Under the pieces are notes generated by a model. That model was not told where the DNA came from. It made no database searches and worked only from the letters and a program-made list of their open reading frames with translations. Below, in pieces: positions 45,766-59,600 of a DNA stretch of 64,000 nt. Location of the stretch: the NCBI GenBank assembly GCA_047967505.1, contig CM106538.1; one strand, 5' to 3'. The DNA is from Dipteris shenzhenensis. Taxonomy: Eukaryota; Polypodiophyta; Polypodiopsida; Gleicheniales. A program made the position numbers and the translations under genes. The first letter of the stretch is position 1. The number at the start of each line of letters is the position of its first letter.

Positions 45766-47555
45766 TCACACCCCTTTAATGGGAATTTTGTTCCTCTGCA
45801 TCAAACCAAGAGCTAGTCGGTGTTTCTCGAATAGCTCTTTACCGAGTGGTTTGGTAAAGATGTTTGCAAAATTTTCTTTGCTATCACAATGCTGCAGTGT
45901 GATGTCACCAAGTAACACTCTTTCTCTGATGAAGTGCTCTCTGACATCAATGTGCTTTGTCTTGGAGTGACATACTGGATTTCTGGCCAATGCTTGAGCC
46001 GATTAATTATCACATTATATTGTTGTTGGCTTTCATTCATCAAAGTAATCGATTTTTGTCAATAGTCTTCAGAGCCATATAGCCTCACATGCACCTGTAG
46101 TGAGTGCCCTATATTCTGCTTCAATCTAAGACAAAGAAACAGTTGGTTGTTTGTTTGACAACCATGATATAGCACCTTGACCAAGGAAAAATGCATATCC
46201 CTGTGTCGATCTCCTGGTCTCATGATCTTCAGCATAGTCACTATCACAATATCCATGCAACCATGATGACTTCCTCTATATTCTATCCCAAACTGTCTTG
46301 TACCTCTTATGTATCTCAAGACTCTTTTGGATGCATTCCAATGAGACTGCCATAAACTGTGCTAATGAGCTTACTGCATAACAAATATCTGGCCATGTGA
46401 TTGCCAGATATATAAGAGATCCAATGAGCTACCTGTAGTATTTGTCATTGACTGTAGGCTTTTTTGAATCTTTAGTAAGTTTCAAACTCTGTTCTATGGG
46501 AGTGGCTGCAATCTTGCAATCTGTCATATGAAACTTCTTCAGGAGACTGTCAACATACTTGAGCTGACTCATGAATGTGCTATCAGAATCTCTCCAAAAC
46601 TCAATTCTAAGACAATAGTGCATAAGTCCAAGATCTTTCATGTTGAACTCTACAGATAAGTCTTGTTTCAATTTTCTGATGAAGCTATCCTTGCTTCCTG
46701 TCACAATCAAATCATCTACATACAAAAGTGCAATAGTAATGTCTTCCCCTTGAACTTTGTAGTAGAGAGTATGATCTGCATTGGACTTCATGTATCCCAA
46801 ATTAGTAAAATACTTGTCAATTCTATTGAACCAACTTCTGGGTGCTTGCTTTAAGCCGTAGAGACTTTTGTTGAGATGGAAAACCTTATTCTCCTTTCCT
46901 AGTTCCACATAACGTGCTGGTTGTTGCGTGTAGACCTCCTCATCTAGGTAACCGTTGAGAAATGTATTCTTGACATCGAGCTGATACACATTCCACTTGG
47001 TGACTGTCGCTAGTGATATCAAGAACCGTATGGAATCCATCTTTGCTACTGGAGCATAAGTCTCATCATAGTCTTGACCATATTGTTGTAAAAATCCTTT
47101 TGCAACTAGTTTGGCTTTGTATCTTTGAATACTTCCATCTGGATTGTACTTCACTTTGTATACCCATTTGTTTGCTATGGCCTTCTTTCCTGGTGGAAGG
47201 TTGCATAATTCCCAAGTATTATTCTTATACAAAGCATCCATTTCTTTATTCATAGCAGTTTGCCATTCTGGCTTGTCTACTGCATCTTCAAAGTACACTG
47301 GCTCTTCTGTAGCCATGATGGTAGTCATAAGACCATAGTTGGTGGTTTCCACCTGAATTGCTTTGCATTTCTGAGCATATATCAATCTGGCTAGTGGTCT
47401 TCTTTCCTTAGTAGACCGTTTGAGCTACTATGGCTTTGCTTGGGGTGTTGCTGGCAATTCTTGCTCTTCTTCATCAACATGTTCTATAGATGACTGTGAA
47501 GTCGATGCTTCTATCTCCTATGTAGATGAGGTTTTCCATTCTAATTCCTCATCAA
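45766..47555 (-). pseudogene. Copia gamma-1 reverse transcriptase-RNase H remnant
   Basis: The clearest open part (47385-46429) has [48 protein letters not shown] and the catalytic YVDDLIVTG. After TAG at 46429 the same protein continues with RNase H ([21 protein letters not shown]) to the end at 45766, with several stops and a short deletion near 46340. Sequence divergence from alpha and beta indicates a separate family. Confidence 0.88.
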
Positions 47556-47563
47556 AGATTACC

Positions 47564-47916
47564 TGTTGAGATATCAAGCTCCACTCGTGATATGCCAGGG
47601 TGATCGTTGTGCATATATATCATCGACTTGTTAGCTGCAGATGCGGTTGGTACACCACCCACAAATAATAGCTGGATGACAGCTAGCCTTATCTACTCTA
47701 GTTCGTGGCTCAGTTAGTATGCCACCTTAGTTAGCTGAGTTTGGTTTGAGACCCACATATAGGGTTCTTCTATTTTCTTTGTACTAGAGTTCTTTTGGCT
47801 TTCACAACTAAGAAGAGGAAAACTATTTTCAGCCTCCACCTTTGTGTGTATTCTCCCATTGCATATGTGAGAAAGCCACAAGTGAGACTCCTTCCCTCTC
47901 TCCCACTATCTTCACA
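47564..47916 (+). repeat. 5' LTR of beta-4
   Basis: 353 bp, TGTTGAGATATCAAG to CTTCACA. Confidence 0.92.
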
Positions 47917-48447
47917 TGGTATCAGAGCCTGGTTCGTGGTAAGGAGCTCAAGAAAGCAAACCAAGTTTGCGGTGTCTTGGTAAGAGGACCAGTGTTGCTT
48001 TCCTTTTTCGAGTTTGGGAGCAAATCTCTGTAGGTAGCACAGCTGGAAAGTGCAAGAGTGCACTGTCTCAGATTGAGACACCCTTCGCGGTGTGGCGAGA
48101 GGGCAGTATATGCTGTGGGATGGGAGCGAAGCCCTCGGTGACTTTATTTTTCTGATTCGAGGCCATTTTGGGGCTCGTTTTGAAGACGGAAGTTCTTCGC
48201 AGGCACTCAGAAAAAGGCCCTATTTTTTGCTATGCGACCACTGCTCTGCAGGTCGATGAAAAGTTGCCAATGCCTGTGCACAAAGATCTTGGGAGTTGCA
48301 GACTCATCCTTGTTGCCTGTTGATGCAAAATCGTCACTACGAAGTGACTGTGTGGTCAAATACCACTTTTGTCAGTGTTGCAGATCTACCCGTGTGAGGC
48401 AAAAGCTGTGTTTTTTGCAGTGACAGAATATTTTGCAGTGTTCTATA

Positions 48448-50003
48448 ATGGCTTCTAATTCTCTTTCATAGATTGTCACTAAAAAGCTTGACAAGAACAA
48501 CTTCCAGGCAGGGAAGCTTAGAATGATGAATTTCCTTATGGGAAAAGGCTATTGGGAGTTCATTACAGGAAATGAAGAAGAACCAATTCTTCCTAATGTT
48601 CCCAATCAACAGGAAATGCAAGCATTTAAAGGATGGCATGAGAGAACCAGAAAAGTTATGTACTTGCTTTCTATCAGTATTTCGGATTCTATGACTGTGC
48701 ATATTCAAGATGCAAGTATGCCAAAGGAGGCATGGGATATTTTGGCAAAAATGTATAGCACAAATATGCAAGCCAGGAAAATGCAGCTCAAGTAGGAGTT
48801 GCACATTGTGCAGAGAGAAAATATGAGCATCAATGACTACCACATGAAGGTGAAGAAAATTGCAGATGCACTTGCTTCCATTGGGTCGCCAGTGGAAGAT
48901 GATGATCTAGTTTCTATGACCTTGAATGGTCTAGGAAAGGATTATGCATAGTTTCGGACATCCATTTCCGTCCGTGAAAAATTTCCTGATTTTGAGGAGT
49001 TGTTTGCTCTTCCAATTTCTGAAGAGCAGAGAAATGGTGGTGCATCTTCTTCAAGAGGAACTTCAAAAGAAATTGTCTTCTACTCAAATGCTAGAAGAGG
49101 TAGAGGCAGAGGTAGAGGAAGCCGATCTGGAGGCCGTGGGGGAGCCAAAGAGGTCATGGTGGATGGTAGAGAGGCCAAAATGCAAACAGCAATGTTGAAT
49201 GCTACTATTGTGGTAAAATGGGTCATATGGCTAAAGATTGCTACAAAAGTTAGAATGATATTATGAATGGAAAATTGTAGCAAGGCAATTATGCATCTTC
49301 TAGTAGACAGGGTGATGACAGAAATGAGCATCTATTTATGGTGCAGCACATGACCAATTCTATGACAAGTGCAGAAGAACGAAATGATGTGTGGTATGTT
49401 GACTCAGGTGCGTCAAAACACATGACAGGTCATGCAAAATGGATGCAGGATGCAAGGAAAATGGAAAAACCAGGATTTGTGGAGACTGGGTGATGATATT
49501 GCACATCCTATTGTGCAGATTGGTAAAATTCCTTTGTCTATCCAGGATGGGAAAAAGAAATACCTGTCTGATGTATTTCGTGTCCCAAACATCACCAAGA
49601 ACCTGGTTTCTGTTGGTCAAATGGTTGAGCAGGGCTTGCAGGTCAGATTTAATCCTCATGGATTGTTGAGGATATGAAAAATAATGGTCGCCTGCTAGCA
49701 AAAGAAAAGAAGAAAGGCAGGATGTTTATATTGGATGCGGACATGCCTGAATTGAGTGCAACAATGTTTGCACATGGGACCGGTGTTGCAGATATTGATA
49801 TCTGGCATAAATGCATTGGTCATGTTAATGTCCAGCGACTTAAATCAATGCTGGCCCAAAATATTGTTGTAGGATTGCCTAAATTCAAGGTTGCAAAAAT
49901 GCAAAAGATATGTGAAGCTTGTCAATTTGGAAAACAGGCAAGGAAACCATTTCCTAGGCATGTTCAAGAGAGCAAGAAGCCATTGGAATTAATCCACCAT
50001 GAT
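48448..50003 (+). pseudogene. Copia beta-4 gag-protease-integrase remnant
   Basis: The start is the ATG at 48448 (MASNSLS) with TAG at codon 8, as in beta-2 left and beta-6. It has gag with LDKNNFQ, a shortened RGRG segment (a deletion near 49140 removes part of the Gln/Gly stretch), a CCHC knuckle region, protease DSGASKHM and the HHCC part of integrase. Further breaks include TAG at 48793 and 48949 and a frameshift near 49490. Confidence 0.88.
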
Positions 50004-51517
50004 AGACTGGGTTATTTGCCAAGTGTATACAGCTCATGTTGTCACAATAAATGACAACTGGCCCATCTGTAGACCGATGCATATCATAAAGTAGCTTATG
50101 CAACCAAGCTACCTCACATGTAGCCATTGCTGCACGCCTGTACTCAACCTCTGTGCTCGACAAGGCAACTGTAGGCTGTTTCTTACTGCTCCAAGTGACT
50201 GCAGCACTCCCAAAAGAGAACACATATCCACTGGTAAATCATCTATCAGCCCAATCAGCATCAGTGTATCCATGCAACTGTATCTGAACCCCAGCCTCAT
50301 AAAATAGTCCATACTGCAATGTGGACTTCACATACCTGAGTATGCGTCTAGCCGCATCCAAATGTGGTTTCCTTGGAGCTTCCAATCCAACATACCAATC
50401 CAACAGCAGCATAGCTCAAATCTGGCCTGGTAATAGTTATATAAATCTATCTAGTTTCCTACCACCAGTATAGATCTCCTCTAGCGTCATGCCATGTATT
50501 GCTGCAGTGGGAGTCCTGTTCATTATGTAAACTGCTGTAGCAACTGCTCCAGCCCAATAATAATCTGGTAGGTATTTTTCATTTAGCATGGCCCGAGATA
50601 CCTCTCCAATATGCCTGTTTTTCCTTTCTGCAAGTTCATTTTGCTGTGGGGTATGACTGCATGAATATTGCTGCTTTATGCCATGCTCCTGCAGGGACCT
50701 TGCAAACTCATTTGAGAGGTACTCTCCCCCTCCATCTGAACTTAGGCATTTTATTTGATGGCCTGTTTCTTTTTCAACCATAGCTTTAAAAGCTTTGAAA
50801 TGCCCAAACACTTCACTTTTCTTTTTCATAAAATACACCCAAACTTTTCTGCTGTAGTCATCAATAAAAGTGACAAAATAATGATAGCCTCTAATAGATG
50901 CAGCTTTATTAGTCCACACATCAGAGTGGATTAATTCCAATGGCTTCTTACTCTCTTGAACATGTCTAGGAAATGGTTTCCTTGCTTGTTTCCAAATTGA
51001 CAGGCTTCACATACCTTATGCATTTCTGCAACCTTGAATTTAGGCAATCCTGCAACAATATTTTGGGCCTACATCGATTTAAGTCGTTGTACATTAACAT
51101 GACCAATGCGTTTATGCCAGATATCAATATCTGCAACTACACCGGTCCCATGTGCAAACATTGCTGCACTCAATTCAGGCATGTTTGCATCCAATGTAAA
51201 CATCCAGCCCTTCTTCTTTCCTTTTGCTATTAAGTGACCGTTATTTTTCATATCCTCAACAAAGCATCCATGAGGATTAAATCTGACCTGCAAGCCCTAC
51301 TCAACCATTTGACCAACAAAAACTAGGTTCTTGGTGATATTCGGGACATGAAATATATCAGACAGATATTTCTTTTTCCCATCCTGCATAGACAAAGGAA
51401 TTTTACCAATCTGCACAATAGGATGTGCAGTATCATCACCAGTCTCCACAAATCCTGGTCTTTCCATTTTCCTTGCATCCTGCATCCATTCTACATGACC
51501 TGTCATGTGGTTTGATG
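50004..51517 (-). pseudogene. Inverted copia beta-5 fragment with large internal deletion
   Basis: Read on the minus strand from 51517: protease end (MTGHVEWMQDARKM), HHCC and integrase core (SSDGGGEY, ERKNRHIG), a jump at about 50440 from EEIYTGGRKLD straight to YITITRPDLSYA of late reverse transcriptase, then RNase H (LLYDMHRSTDG, YCDNMSCIHLANN) to 50004. Most of reverse transcriptase is therefore deleted. It shares several private changes with beta-6 (a one-base deletion at GGAAACA, the TAG before GCC-CAA and the phrase DANMPEL), so the two have a recent common source. Confidence 0.85.
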
Positions 51518-51870
51518 TGTTGAGAATCGAGCTCCACTTGTGATATGCCAGGGTGACCGTTGTGCATTTATGTCACCGACTTGTTAGCTGCAGATGCGAT
51601 TGGTACACTGCCTACGAATAATAGCTGGATGACAGCTATCCTTATCTATTCTAGTTTGTGGCTTAGTTAGTATGCCACCTTAGTTAGTTGAGTTTGGTTT
51701 GAGACCCACATATAGGGTTCTTCTATTTTCTTTGTACTAGAGTTCTTTTTGGCTTTCACAACTAAGAAGAGGAAAACTGTTTTCAGCCTCCACCTGTGTG
51801 TGTATTCCCCCATTGTGTATGTGAGAAAGCTGCAAGTGAGACTCCTTCCCTCTCTCCCACTATCTTCACA
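51518..51870 (+). repeat. 5' LTR of beta-6
   Basis: 353 bp, beginning TGTTGAGAATCGAG (three bases shorter near the start than the other beta LTRs). Confidence 0.92.
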
Positions 51871-52385
51871 TGGTATCAGAGCCTTGTTCGTGGTAAGGAG
51901 CTCAAGAAAGCAAACCAAGTTCACTGTGTCCTGGTAAGAGGACCAGTGCTACTTTCCTTTTTCGAGTTTGGGAGCAAATCTCTACAGGTAGCACAGGCAG
52001 AAGTGCAAGAGTGCAATGTCTCAGATTGAGACACCCTTTGCAGTGTGGCGAGAAGCCCTCAGTGACTTTATTTTTCTGATTCAAGACCATTTCGGGGCCC
52101 ATTTTGAAGGCGGAAGTTCTTCATAGGCACTCAAAAAAAGGCCCTATTTTTGCTGTGCGATCACTGCTCAGCTGGTCAGTGAAAAGTTGCCACAGAAATT
52201 GCATCGTATGCCTGTGTGCAGAGATATTAGGAGTTGCAGAATCATGCTTGTTGCTTGTTGATGCAAAATCGTCACTAGGAAGTGACTGTGTGGTCAAATA
52301 CCACTTTCGTCAGTTTTGCAGATCTGCCCGTGTGAGGCAAAAGCTGTGTTTTTCACAGTGACAGAATATTTTGCAGTGTTCTGTA

Positions 52386-55300
52386 ATGGCGTCTGATTCT
52401 CTTTCATAGATTGTCACAGAAAAGCTTGACAAGAAACACTTCCAGGCATGGAAGTTTAGAATGATGAATTTCCTTATGGGAAAAGGCTATTGGGAGTTCA
52501 TTACATGAAATAAAGAAGAACCAGTTCTTCCTAATGTTCCCAATCAACAAGAAATGCAGGCATTTAAAGGATGGCATGAGAGAGCCAGAAAAGTTATGTA
52601 CTGGCTGTCTATCAGTATTTCGGATTCTATGATTGTGCATATCAGGATGCAAGTACGCCAAAGGAGGCATGGGAAACTTTGGCAAAAATGTACAGCACAA
52701 ATACGCACAGCACAAATACGCAAGCCAGGAAAATGCAGCTCAAACAGGAGTTGCATAATGTGTAGAGAGAAAATTTGAGCATAAATGACTACCACATGAA
52801 GGTGAAGAAAATTGCAGATGCACTTGCTTCCATTGGGTCGCCAGTGGAAGATGATGATCTAGTTTTTGTGACCTTGAATGGTCTAGGAAAGGATTATGCA
52901 CAGTTCTGGACATCCATTGCCGTCCGTGAAAAATTTCCTAATTTTGAAGAGTTGTTTGCTCTTCTAATTTTTGAAGAGCAGAAAAATGGGGGTGCATCTT
53001 CTTCAGGAGGAACTTCAAAAGAAACTCTCTTCTACTCAAATGCTAGAAGAGGTAGAGGCAGATGTAGAGGAGGCCGATCTGCAAGCCATGGTAGAAATCA
53101 GAATATGCAGCAAACTCAAGAAAACCAGTCCTATGGAGGAGGACATGGTAACTCTAGAGGCAGGGGGAGCCAAAGAGGCCATGGTGGATGGCAGAGAGGC
53201 CAAAATGCAAACAACAATGTTGAATGCTACTATTGTGGTAAAATGGGTCATATGGCTAAGGACTGCTACAAAAAGCAGAATGAAATTATGAATGGAAAAT
53301 TGTAGCAAGGTAATTATGCATCTTCTAGTAGACAGGGTGATGACAGAAATGAGCATCTATTTATGGTGCAGCACATGACCAATTCTGTGACAAGTGCAGA
53401 AGAACGAAATGATGTGTGGTACGTTGACTCAGGTGCATCAAACCACATGACAGGTCATGTAGAGTGGATGCAGGATGCAAGGAAAATGGAAAAACCAGGA
53501 TTTGTGGAGACTGGTGATGATACTGCACATCCTATTGTGCAGATTGGTAAAATTCCTTTGTCTATGCAGGATGGGAAAAATAAATATCTGTCTGATGTAT
53601 TTCATGTCCCGAATATCACCAAGAACCTAGTTTTTGTTGGTTAAATGGTTGAGTAGGGCTTGCAGGTCAGATTTAATCCTCATGGATGCTTTGTTGAGGA
53701 TATGAAAAATAACGGTCACTTGATAGCAAAAGGAAAGAAGAAGGGCTAGATGTTTACATTGGATGCAAACATGCCTGAATTGAGTGCAGCAATGTTTGCA
53801 CATGGGACTGGTGTAGTTGCATATATTAATATCTGGCATAAACGCATTGGTCATGTTAATGTACAATGACTTAAATCGATGTAGGCCCAAAATATTGTTG
53901 CAGGATTGCCTAAATTCAAGGTTGCAGAAATGCATAAGGTATGTGAAGCCTGTCAATTTGGAAACAGGCACGGAAACCATTTCCTAGACATGTTCAAGAG
54001 AGTAAGAAGCATTGGAATTAATCCACTCTGATGTGTAGACTACTAAAGCTGCATCTATTAGAGGCTATCATTATTTTGTCACTTTTATTGATGACTACAG
54101 CAGAAAATTTTGGGTGTATTTTATGAAAAAGAAAAGTGAAGTGTTTGGGCATTTCAAAGCTTTTAAAGCTATGGTTGAAAAAGAAACAGGCCATCAAATA
54201 AAATGCCTAAGTTCAGATGGAGGGGGAGAGTACCTCTCAAATGATTTTGCAAGGTCCCTGCAGGAGCATGGCATAAAGCAGCAATATTCATGCAGTCATA
54301 CCCCACAGCAAAATGAACTTGTAGAAAGGAAAAACAGGCATATTGGAGAGGTATCTCGGGCCATGCTAAATGAAAAATACCTACCAGATTATTATTAGGC
54401 TGAAGCAGTTGCTACAGCAGTTTACATAATGAACAGGACTCCCACTGCAGCAATACATGGCATGATGCCAGAGGAGATCTATACTGGTAGGAAACTAGAT
54501 ATTTCTCATTTGAAAATTTTTGGTTGCATTGCCTATGTTCATGTGCCTGATGAGTTGAGGTCCAAGCTGGATCCAAAAGCTAAGAAGTGCATCTTTATTG
54601 GTTATTCTCTGCAACAGAAAGGGTATAGATACTATAACCCTTCTACTCATAAGTTTACAGTGAGCAGAGATGTTGTTTTTGATGAGATGAGTAGCTGGTA
54701 TAAACCAGTAAATGTGATTGATGATGTAGATGCACAAAATGGTAATGCTGCACAGAATTCACAGCAGCAATCACAAAATATTAGTGGACTTGCAGTGTCC
54801 TCTAGCAGTGGTTCACATACTTCACCATGGATAGGTAGATTGAGATCAGGAGAATCTCCTCAAAGCAATGCAGATAGTGGTGTGTAGGTATAACGAAAAG
54901 GAAAAGAGAAGGCAGATCAGCCCATGTATGATGTGAATGTAGGTCACTCTTATGTGGATGGTGAATCTAGTGGCTCAGAACAGAGCATTGATGATGAGTT
55001 GGGTATTCCTTCTGTTGTTACACCTAGAGTAAGGAAGACCATGGATGTTTTGGGAGCACCTGGAAGTGAGCCTATTTTGTACAGGTCTACCAGAGCTAGG
55101 TATCCTATGGATAGGCTGAAATATGATGGATTTACAACCATTCACTATGCCTATATGGTCAAAGTGATACAGGAACGAGAACCCACTTCTTTTGAGCAAG
55201 CCATGGGAAAAGAAAAATGGGAGAAAGCCATGGATGAAGAAATGGATGCCTTGGAAGCAAATGCTACATGGGAATTGGTGCCTTTGCCTAAAGACAAGAA

Positions 55301-56305
55301 TGCAATTGGCTGTAAGTGGGTTTATAAGGTGAAGCACAATGCAGATGGTTCTGTGAACAGATATAAGGCAAGATTAGTTGTCAAGGGGTATGCACAGACA
55401 TATGGCATTGATTATGAAGAAACATTCAGTCCGGTTGCAAGGATAGCAACTATAAGAGCAGTCATTGCTATGGCTGCATCAAAGGTATGGTCTTTACATC
55501 AGATGGATGTAAAGAATGCCTTCTTGCATGGTGATTTGCAAGAAGAGGTCTTTATGGAGCAGCCACCAGGTTATGTTCATGCTGTTCATCCTAAGTTTGT
55601 TTGTAGGTTGAAGAAAGCCTTGTATGGCTTGAAGCAAGCACCTAGAGCATGGTCTGACAAGATAGGACAGTATCTTGTCACTATTGGCTTTTAGATTTCC
55701 AAGGCAGATTTCTCACTTTATGTGACAAAAACAGAGAAAGGTATTATGCTGCTTGTCATTTATGTTGATGATTCGATCATCACAGGTGATAGTGATGAAG
55801 ATATCCTTCATGTGAAAATGCTATTGAAGCAGAAGTTTAAGATGAAAGATTTGGGAGAGCTACGTTATTTCTTGGGCATTGAGGTGATTAGATCACCAAG
55901 TGGGATATGGCTCTTGCAAAGGCAGTATGGATTGGACATGCTATCCAAATATGGGATGACAGGCTGTAAGCCTATTTCAGTTCCTTTGGAGTAGAATGTG
56001 AAGCTGAGCGCAGATGCAGATGAGCTTCTGGAAGACCCTACTATGTACAAATGCATAGTAGGAAGTTTGATTTATATAACTATTACCAGGCCAGATTTGA
56101 GCTATGCTGTTGGATTGGTAAGTCAGTTTATGCAAGCTCCAAGGAAACCGCATTTGGATGCGGCTAGACGCATACTCAGGTATGTGAAGTCCACATTGCA
56201 ATATGGACTATTTTATGAGGCTGGGGTTCAGATACAGTTGCATGGATACACTGATGCTGATTGGGCTGGAAGTATGTCTGATAGCTGATTTACCAGTGGA
56301 TATGT
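52386..56305 (+). pseudogene. Copia beta-6 gag-pol remnant
   Basis: The most complete beta coding region: gag from 52386 (MASDSLS then TAG), CCHC knuckle CYYCGKMGHMAKDC (about 53226), protease DSGASNHM (about 53427), integrase (HSDV about 54030, SDGGGEY about 54215, ERKNRH about 54320), reverse transcriptase (55280-55990; YVDDS replaces YVDDL at 55762) and RNase H (YTDADWAG, 56247). About 15 breaks are visible, including TAG at 54885, 55694 and 55992 and a short duplication near 52705 (GCACAAATACGCACAGCAC). Inactive. Confidence 0.9.
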
Positions 56306-56602
56306 TGTAAAGAATAAGGGAGAGAGATAGGAGGCTCAAGTTCAGCTTTCTTCACAACACACAAAAGAGAGAGGACACAAGGTTGGAGGGTGAAGCCTTT
56401 CTTCACTTTTGCACACAACAACAATACAATAGAAGAGGGAAATACCCTATATGTCAAAACCTAGAATACGTGGTTCATATGTGAACCCAAACCAAAACAT
56501 ACGTGGTAGTCTAACTACACCACGAGTACAACTAACATAGGCGGTGACATAAATGATAGTCATCCAGGAGATATGTCGGGGATAGAGCTTGATATCTCAA
56601 CA
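56306..56602 (-). repeat. 3' LTR of alpha-3
   Basis: 297 bp; carries the last codons and the stop (56560) of gag-pol. Confidence 0.94.
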
Positions 56603-59600
56603 CTCCCCCTCAAGCTCAAATCCATCTCACGTACACCAAGCAAGCTCCTAAATCTGCGAAGCTTCTCGGTACCCAATGCCTTCGTAAAGATATCAGCCAC
56701 CTGCTCCTCAGTGCTGACATAGACAAGATCAATCTCACCAGCTAGAACCTTCTCTCTCACAAAGTGATAATGCACCTCAATGTGCTTCGTTCTAGCATGA
56801 TAAACTGGGTTATTAGCAAGCATGATGCTGCTAATGTTGTCACAATGAATGACAACTGCTGCATGAACTGACTGTCCCATATCTGCAAGTAGCTTCCGTA
56901 ACCAAGCTACCTCACATGCAGCCATTGCTGCACCCCTGTACTCAGCCTCTGTGCTCGACAAGGCAACTGTTGGCTGCTTCTTGCTGCTCCAACTGATGGC
57001 ACCACTCCCAAGGGAAAACATAAAACCACTAGTAGATCTCCTGTCTGAGACACTACCAGCCCAGTCAGCATCTGTGTATCCATGTACCTGTAATGCACAC
57101 CCAGCTTCATAGAACAGTCCATAATGCAATGTGGACTTCACATACCGCAGTATGCGCCTAGCCGCATCCAAATGTGGCTTCCTCGGTGCCTGCATAAACT
57201 GACTCACCAGCCCCACAGCATAGCTCAAATCTGGTCGGGTTATAGTCATGTAAATCAAGCTACCTACTATGCGCCTGTACATAGTAATATCTTCAAGAAG
57301 CTCATCTGTCTCTGCATTGAGCTTCACATTCTGCTCCAATGGAACAGAGATAGGCTTACAGCCTGTCATCCCATATTTGGACAGCATGTCCAAACCGTAT
57401 TGCCTTTGCAACAGCCATATCCCACTCGGGGATCTAATAACCTCAATGCCCAAGAAGTAACGCAGCTCTCCCAGATCCTTCATCTCAAATTTCTGCTTCA
57501 ACAGCAGCTTCACTTCATTAATGTCTGCATCACTATCACCTGTAATAATCAAGTCATCAACATAGATGACTATAAGCACAATCCCTCTGTTTGTCCTTTT
57601 CACATAAAGTGAAAAATCTGAATTGGAAATCTGAAATCCAATAGTGACAAGATATTGCCCTATCTTGTCTGACCATGCCCTCGGCGCCTGTTTTAAGCCA
57701 TACAAGGCTTTGCGCAACCTGCATACAAAATCGGGGTGTGCTTTATCCTCATAACCTTCTGGTTGCATCATATAAACCTCTTCCTGCAAGTCACCATGCA
57801 AGAAGGCATTTTTCACATCCATCTGATGCAAAGACCATCCCTTTGCAGCAGCCATAGCAATTACTGCTCTCACGGTTGCCATCCTTGCAACTGGGCTGAA
57901 AGTTTCCTCATAGTCAATTCCATATGTCTGTGCAAAACCTTTGGCAACCAATCTTGCCTTGTACCTGCTAACAGACCCATCAGCATTGTGCTTTACTTTG
58001 TAAACCCACTTGCAGCCAATAGCCTTCTTATCATGAGGCAAAGGCATCAAATCCCAAGTGTGGTTTGCATCCAAGGCAGCCATCTCTTCATCCATAGCTG
58101 CTTCCCAATTTTTATGCCCTGCTGCATCCTCAAAACATGTGGGCTCTGGCTCCTCTAGAACCTTGACCATATAAGCATAGTGATGTGCTGTATACCCATC
58201 ATATCTCAGCCTGTCAACTGGATACTTAATACGAGTGGACCTCCGTACAACTGGATCAGTTGCAGGCATCTTTAAATCATGCCTGCTTTTCCTTGCACCA
58301 GGTGTAACAACAGAAGGAATCCCAAGTTCCTCATCAAGGCTCATTTCAGAGCCGCTTGACTCTCCATCAACATGAGAGCTACCAGCAGACACATCAAACA
58401 CTGGAGTATGGTCCACTTTTTCTTTTCCCTTATGTGATACCTGCACAACACTATCAGGACTGCCATGTGACGATTCACTAGATCTCAATCTCCCTGTCCA
58501 TGCATTAGATCCACTAGTAGAGGACTCTCTGGGTCCACTCAAGGCTTGAGATTGCTGCTCTGCATTTATTGCAGCATTCCCATTTCCTGCATCTGCATCT
58601 CCTACCATAACAATTGGTGCATACCAGCTGCTCATTTCATTAAAAACAACATCTCTGCTCACTTGCATTTTGCGAGTGGAAGGGTTATAACAGCGATACC
58701 CTTTCTGGTGCTGAGCATATCCAATAAAGATGCATTTTTCTGCCTTTGGATCCAGCTTGGTTCTCTTCTCATCAGGAACATGAACATACGCTATGCAACC
58801 AAATACCTTCAAGTGAGAAATATCTTTTTTTTGGCCTGTATACATTTCTTCAGGCGTCATGCCATGGACAGCTGCAGTGGGAGTTCTGTTCATAATATAA
58901 ACAGCAGTTGCTACTGCTTCAGCCCAAAAATAATCAGGCATGTTTTTCTCATTTAGGATCGCCCGTCCTACTTCTGCAATATGCCTGTTCTTCCTTTCTG
59001 CAACCCCATTCTGCTGAGGGGTAGACCTGCATGAGTACTTCCTTTGAATTCCCTGTTCTTTCAGATATTCACAAAATTCTTCTGAAAAGTACTCTCCCCC
59101 TCCATCAGATCTTAGCACTTTAATATGCACACCTTTCTCTTTTTCAACCATGGCCTTAAAAGCCTTGAAATGGCTGAACACTTCACTTTTGTGCTTCATA
59201 AAATAAATCCACACCTTCCTAGTGTAGTCATCAATAAACGTCACATAATAATGGCATCCACCAATAGAAGCAGCTTTGGTTGTCCAAACATCTGAGTGGA
59301 TCACTTCCAAAGGTCTTCTGCTCACCTTAGCATTTTTGGGAAATGCATGTCTGGCCTGCTTACCCATTTGGCATGCTTCACATACCTTTTGCATTCCCTC
59401 AACTCTGAATTTAGGCAAACCTGCAACAATGTTTTTCGTTTGCATAGATTTCAGCCTTTGTATATTCACGTGCCCAATGCGCTTGTGCCATATCTCAATA
59501 TCTGCAATGACACCTCTCCCATGCGCAAACATAGCAGCTTTCACCTCAGGCATATCAACATCCATGGTGAACATTCTTCCATTTTTGTTGCCTTTCGCAA

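Larger units (their letters stand above)
45431..47563 (-). mobile_element. Copia gamma-1, 3' half
   Basis: A different copia lineage from alpha and beta. Reverse transcriptase and RNase H are followed on the minus strand by a purine tract and a 3' LTR (45677 to about 45431, starting TGTTGAGAGTT). The upstream part is cut by the beta-4 LTR at 47564. The outer LTR edge is an estimate based on TG/CA ends. Confidence 0.85.
47564..50003 (+). mobile_element. Copia beta-4, 5' half
   Basis: A 5' LTR (47564-47916), primer site TGGTATCAGAGCC (47917), leader with the paired hairpins (48333-48366), gag, protease and the start of integrase. At about 50003 the sequence switches to a minus-strand beta copy at a short shared CATGAT, so the rest of the element is missing. 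Confidence 0.9.
51518..56305 (+). mobile_element. Copia beta-6, nearly complete but lacking the 3' end
   Basis: A 5' LTR (51518-51870), primer site (51871), leader hairpins (52271-52304), gag-pol to RNase H, then cut by alpha-3 at 56306 after ...GTGGATATGT. The 3' LTR is not in the window. Its LTR inserted into beta-5. Confidence 0.9.
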
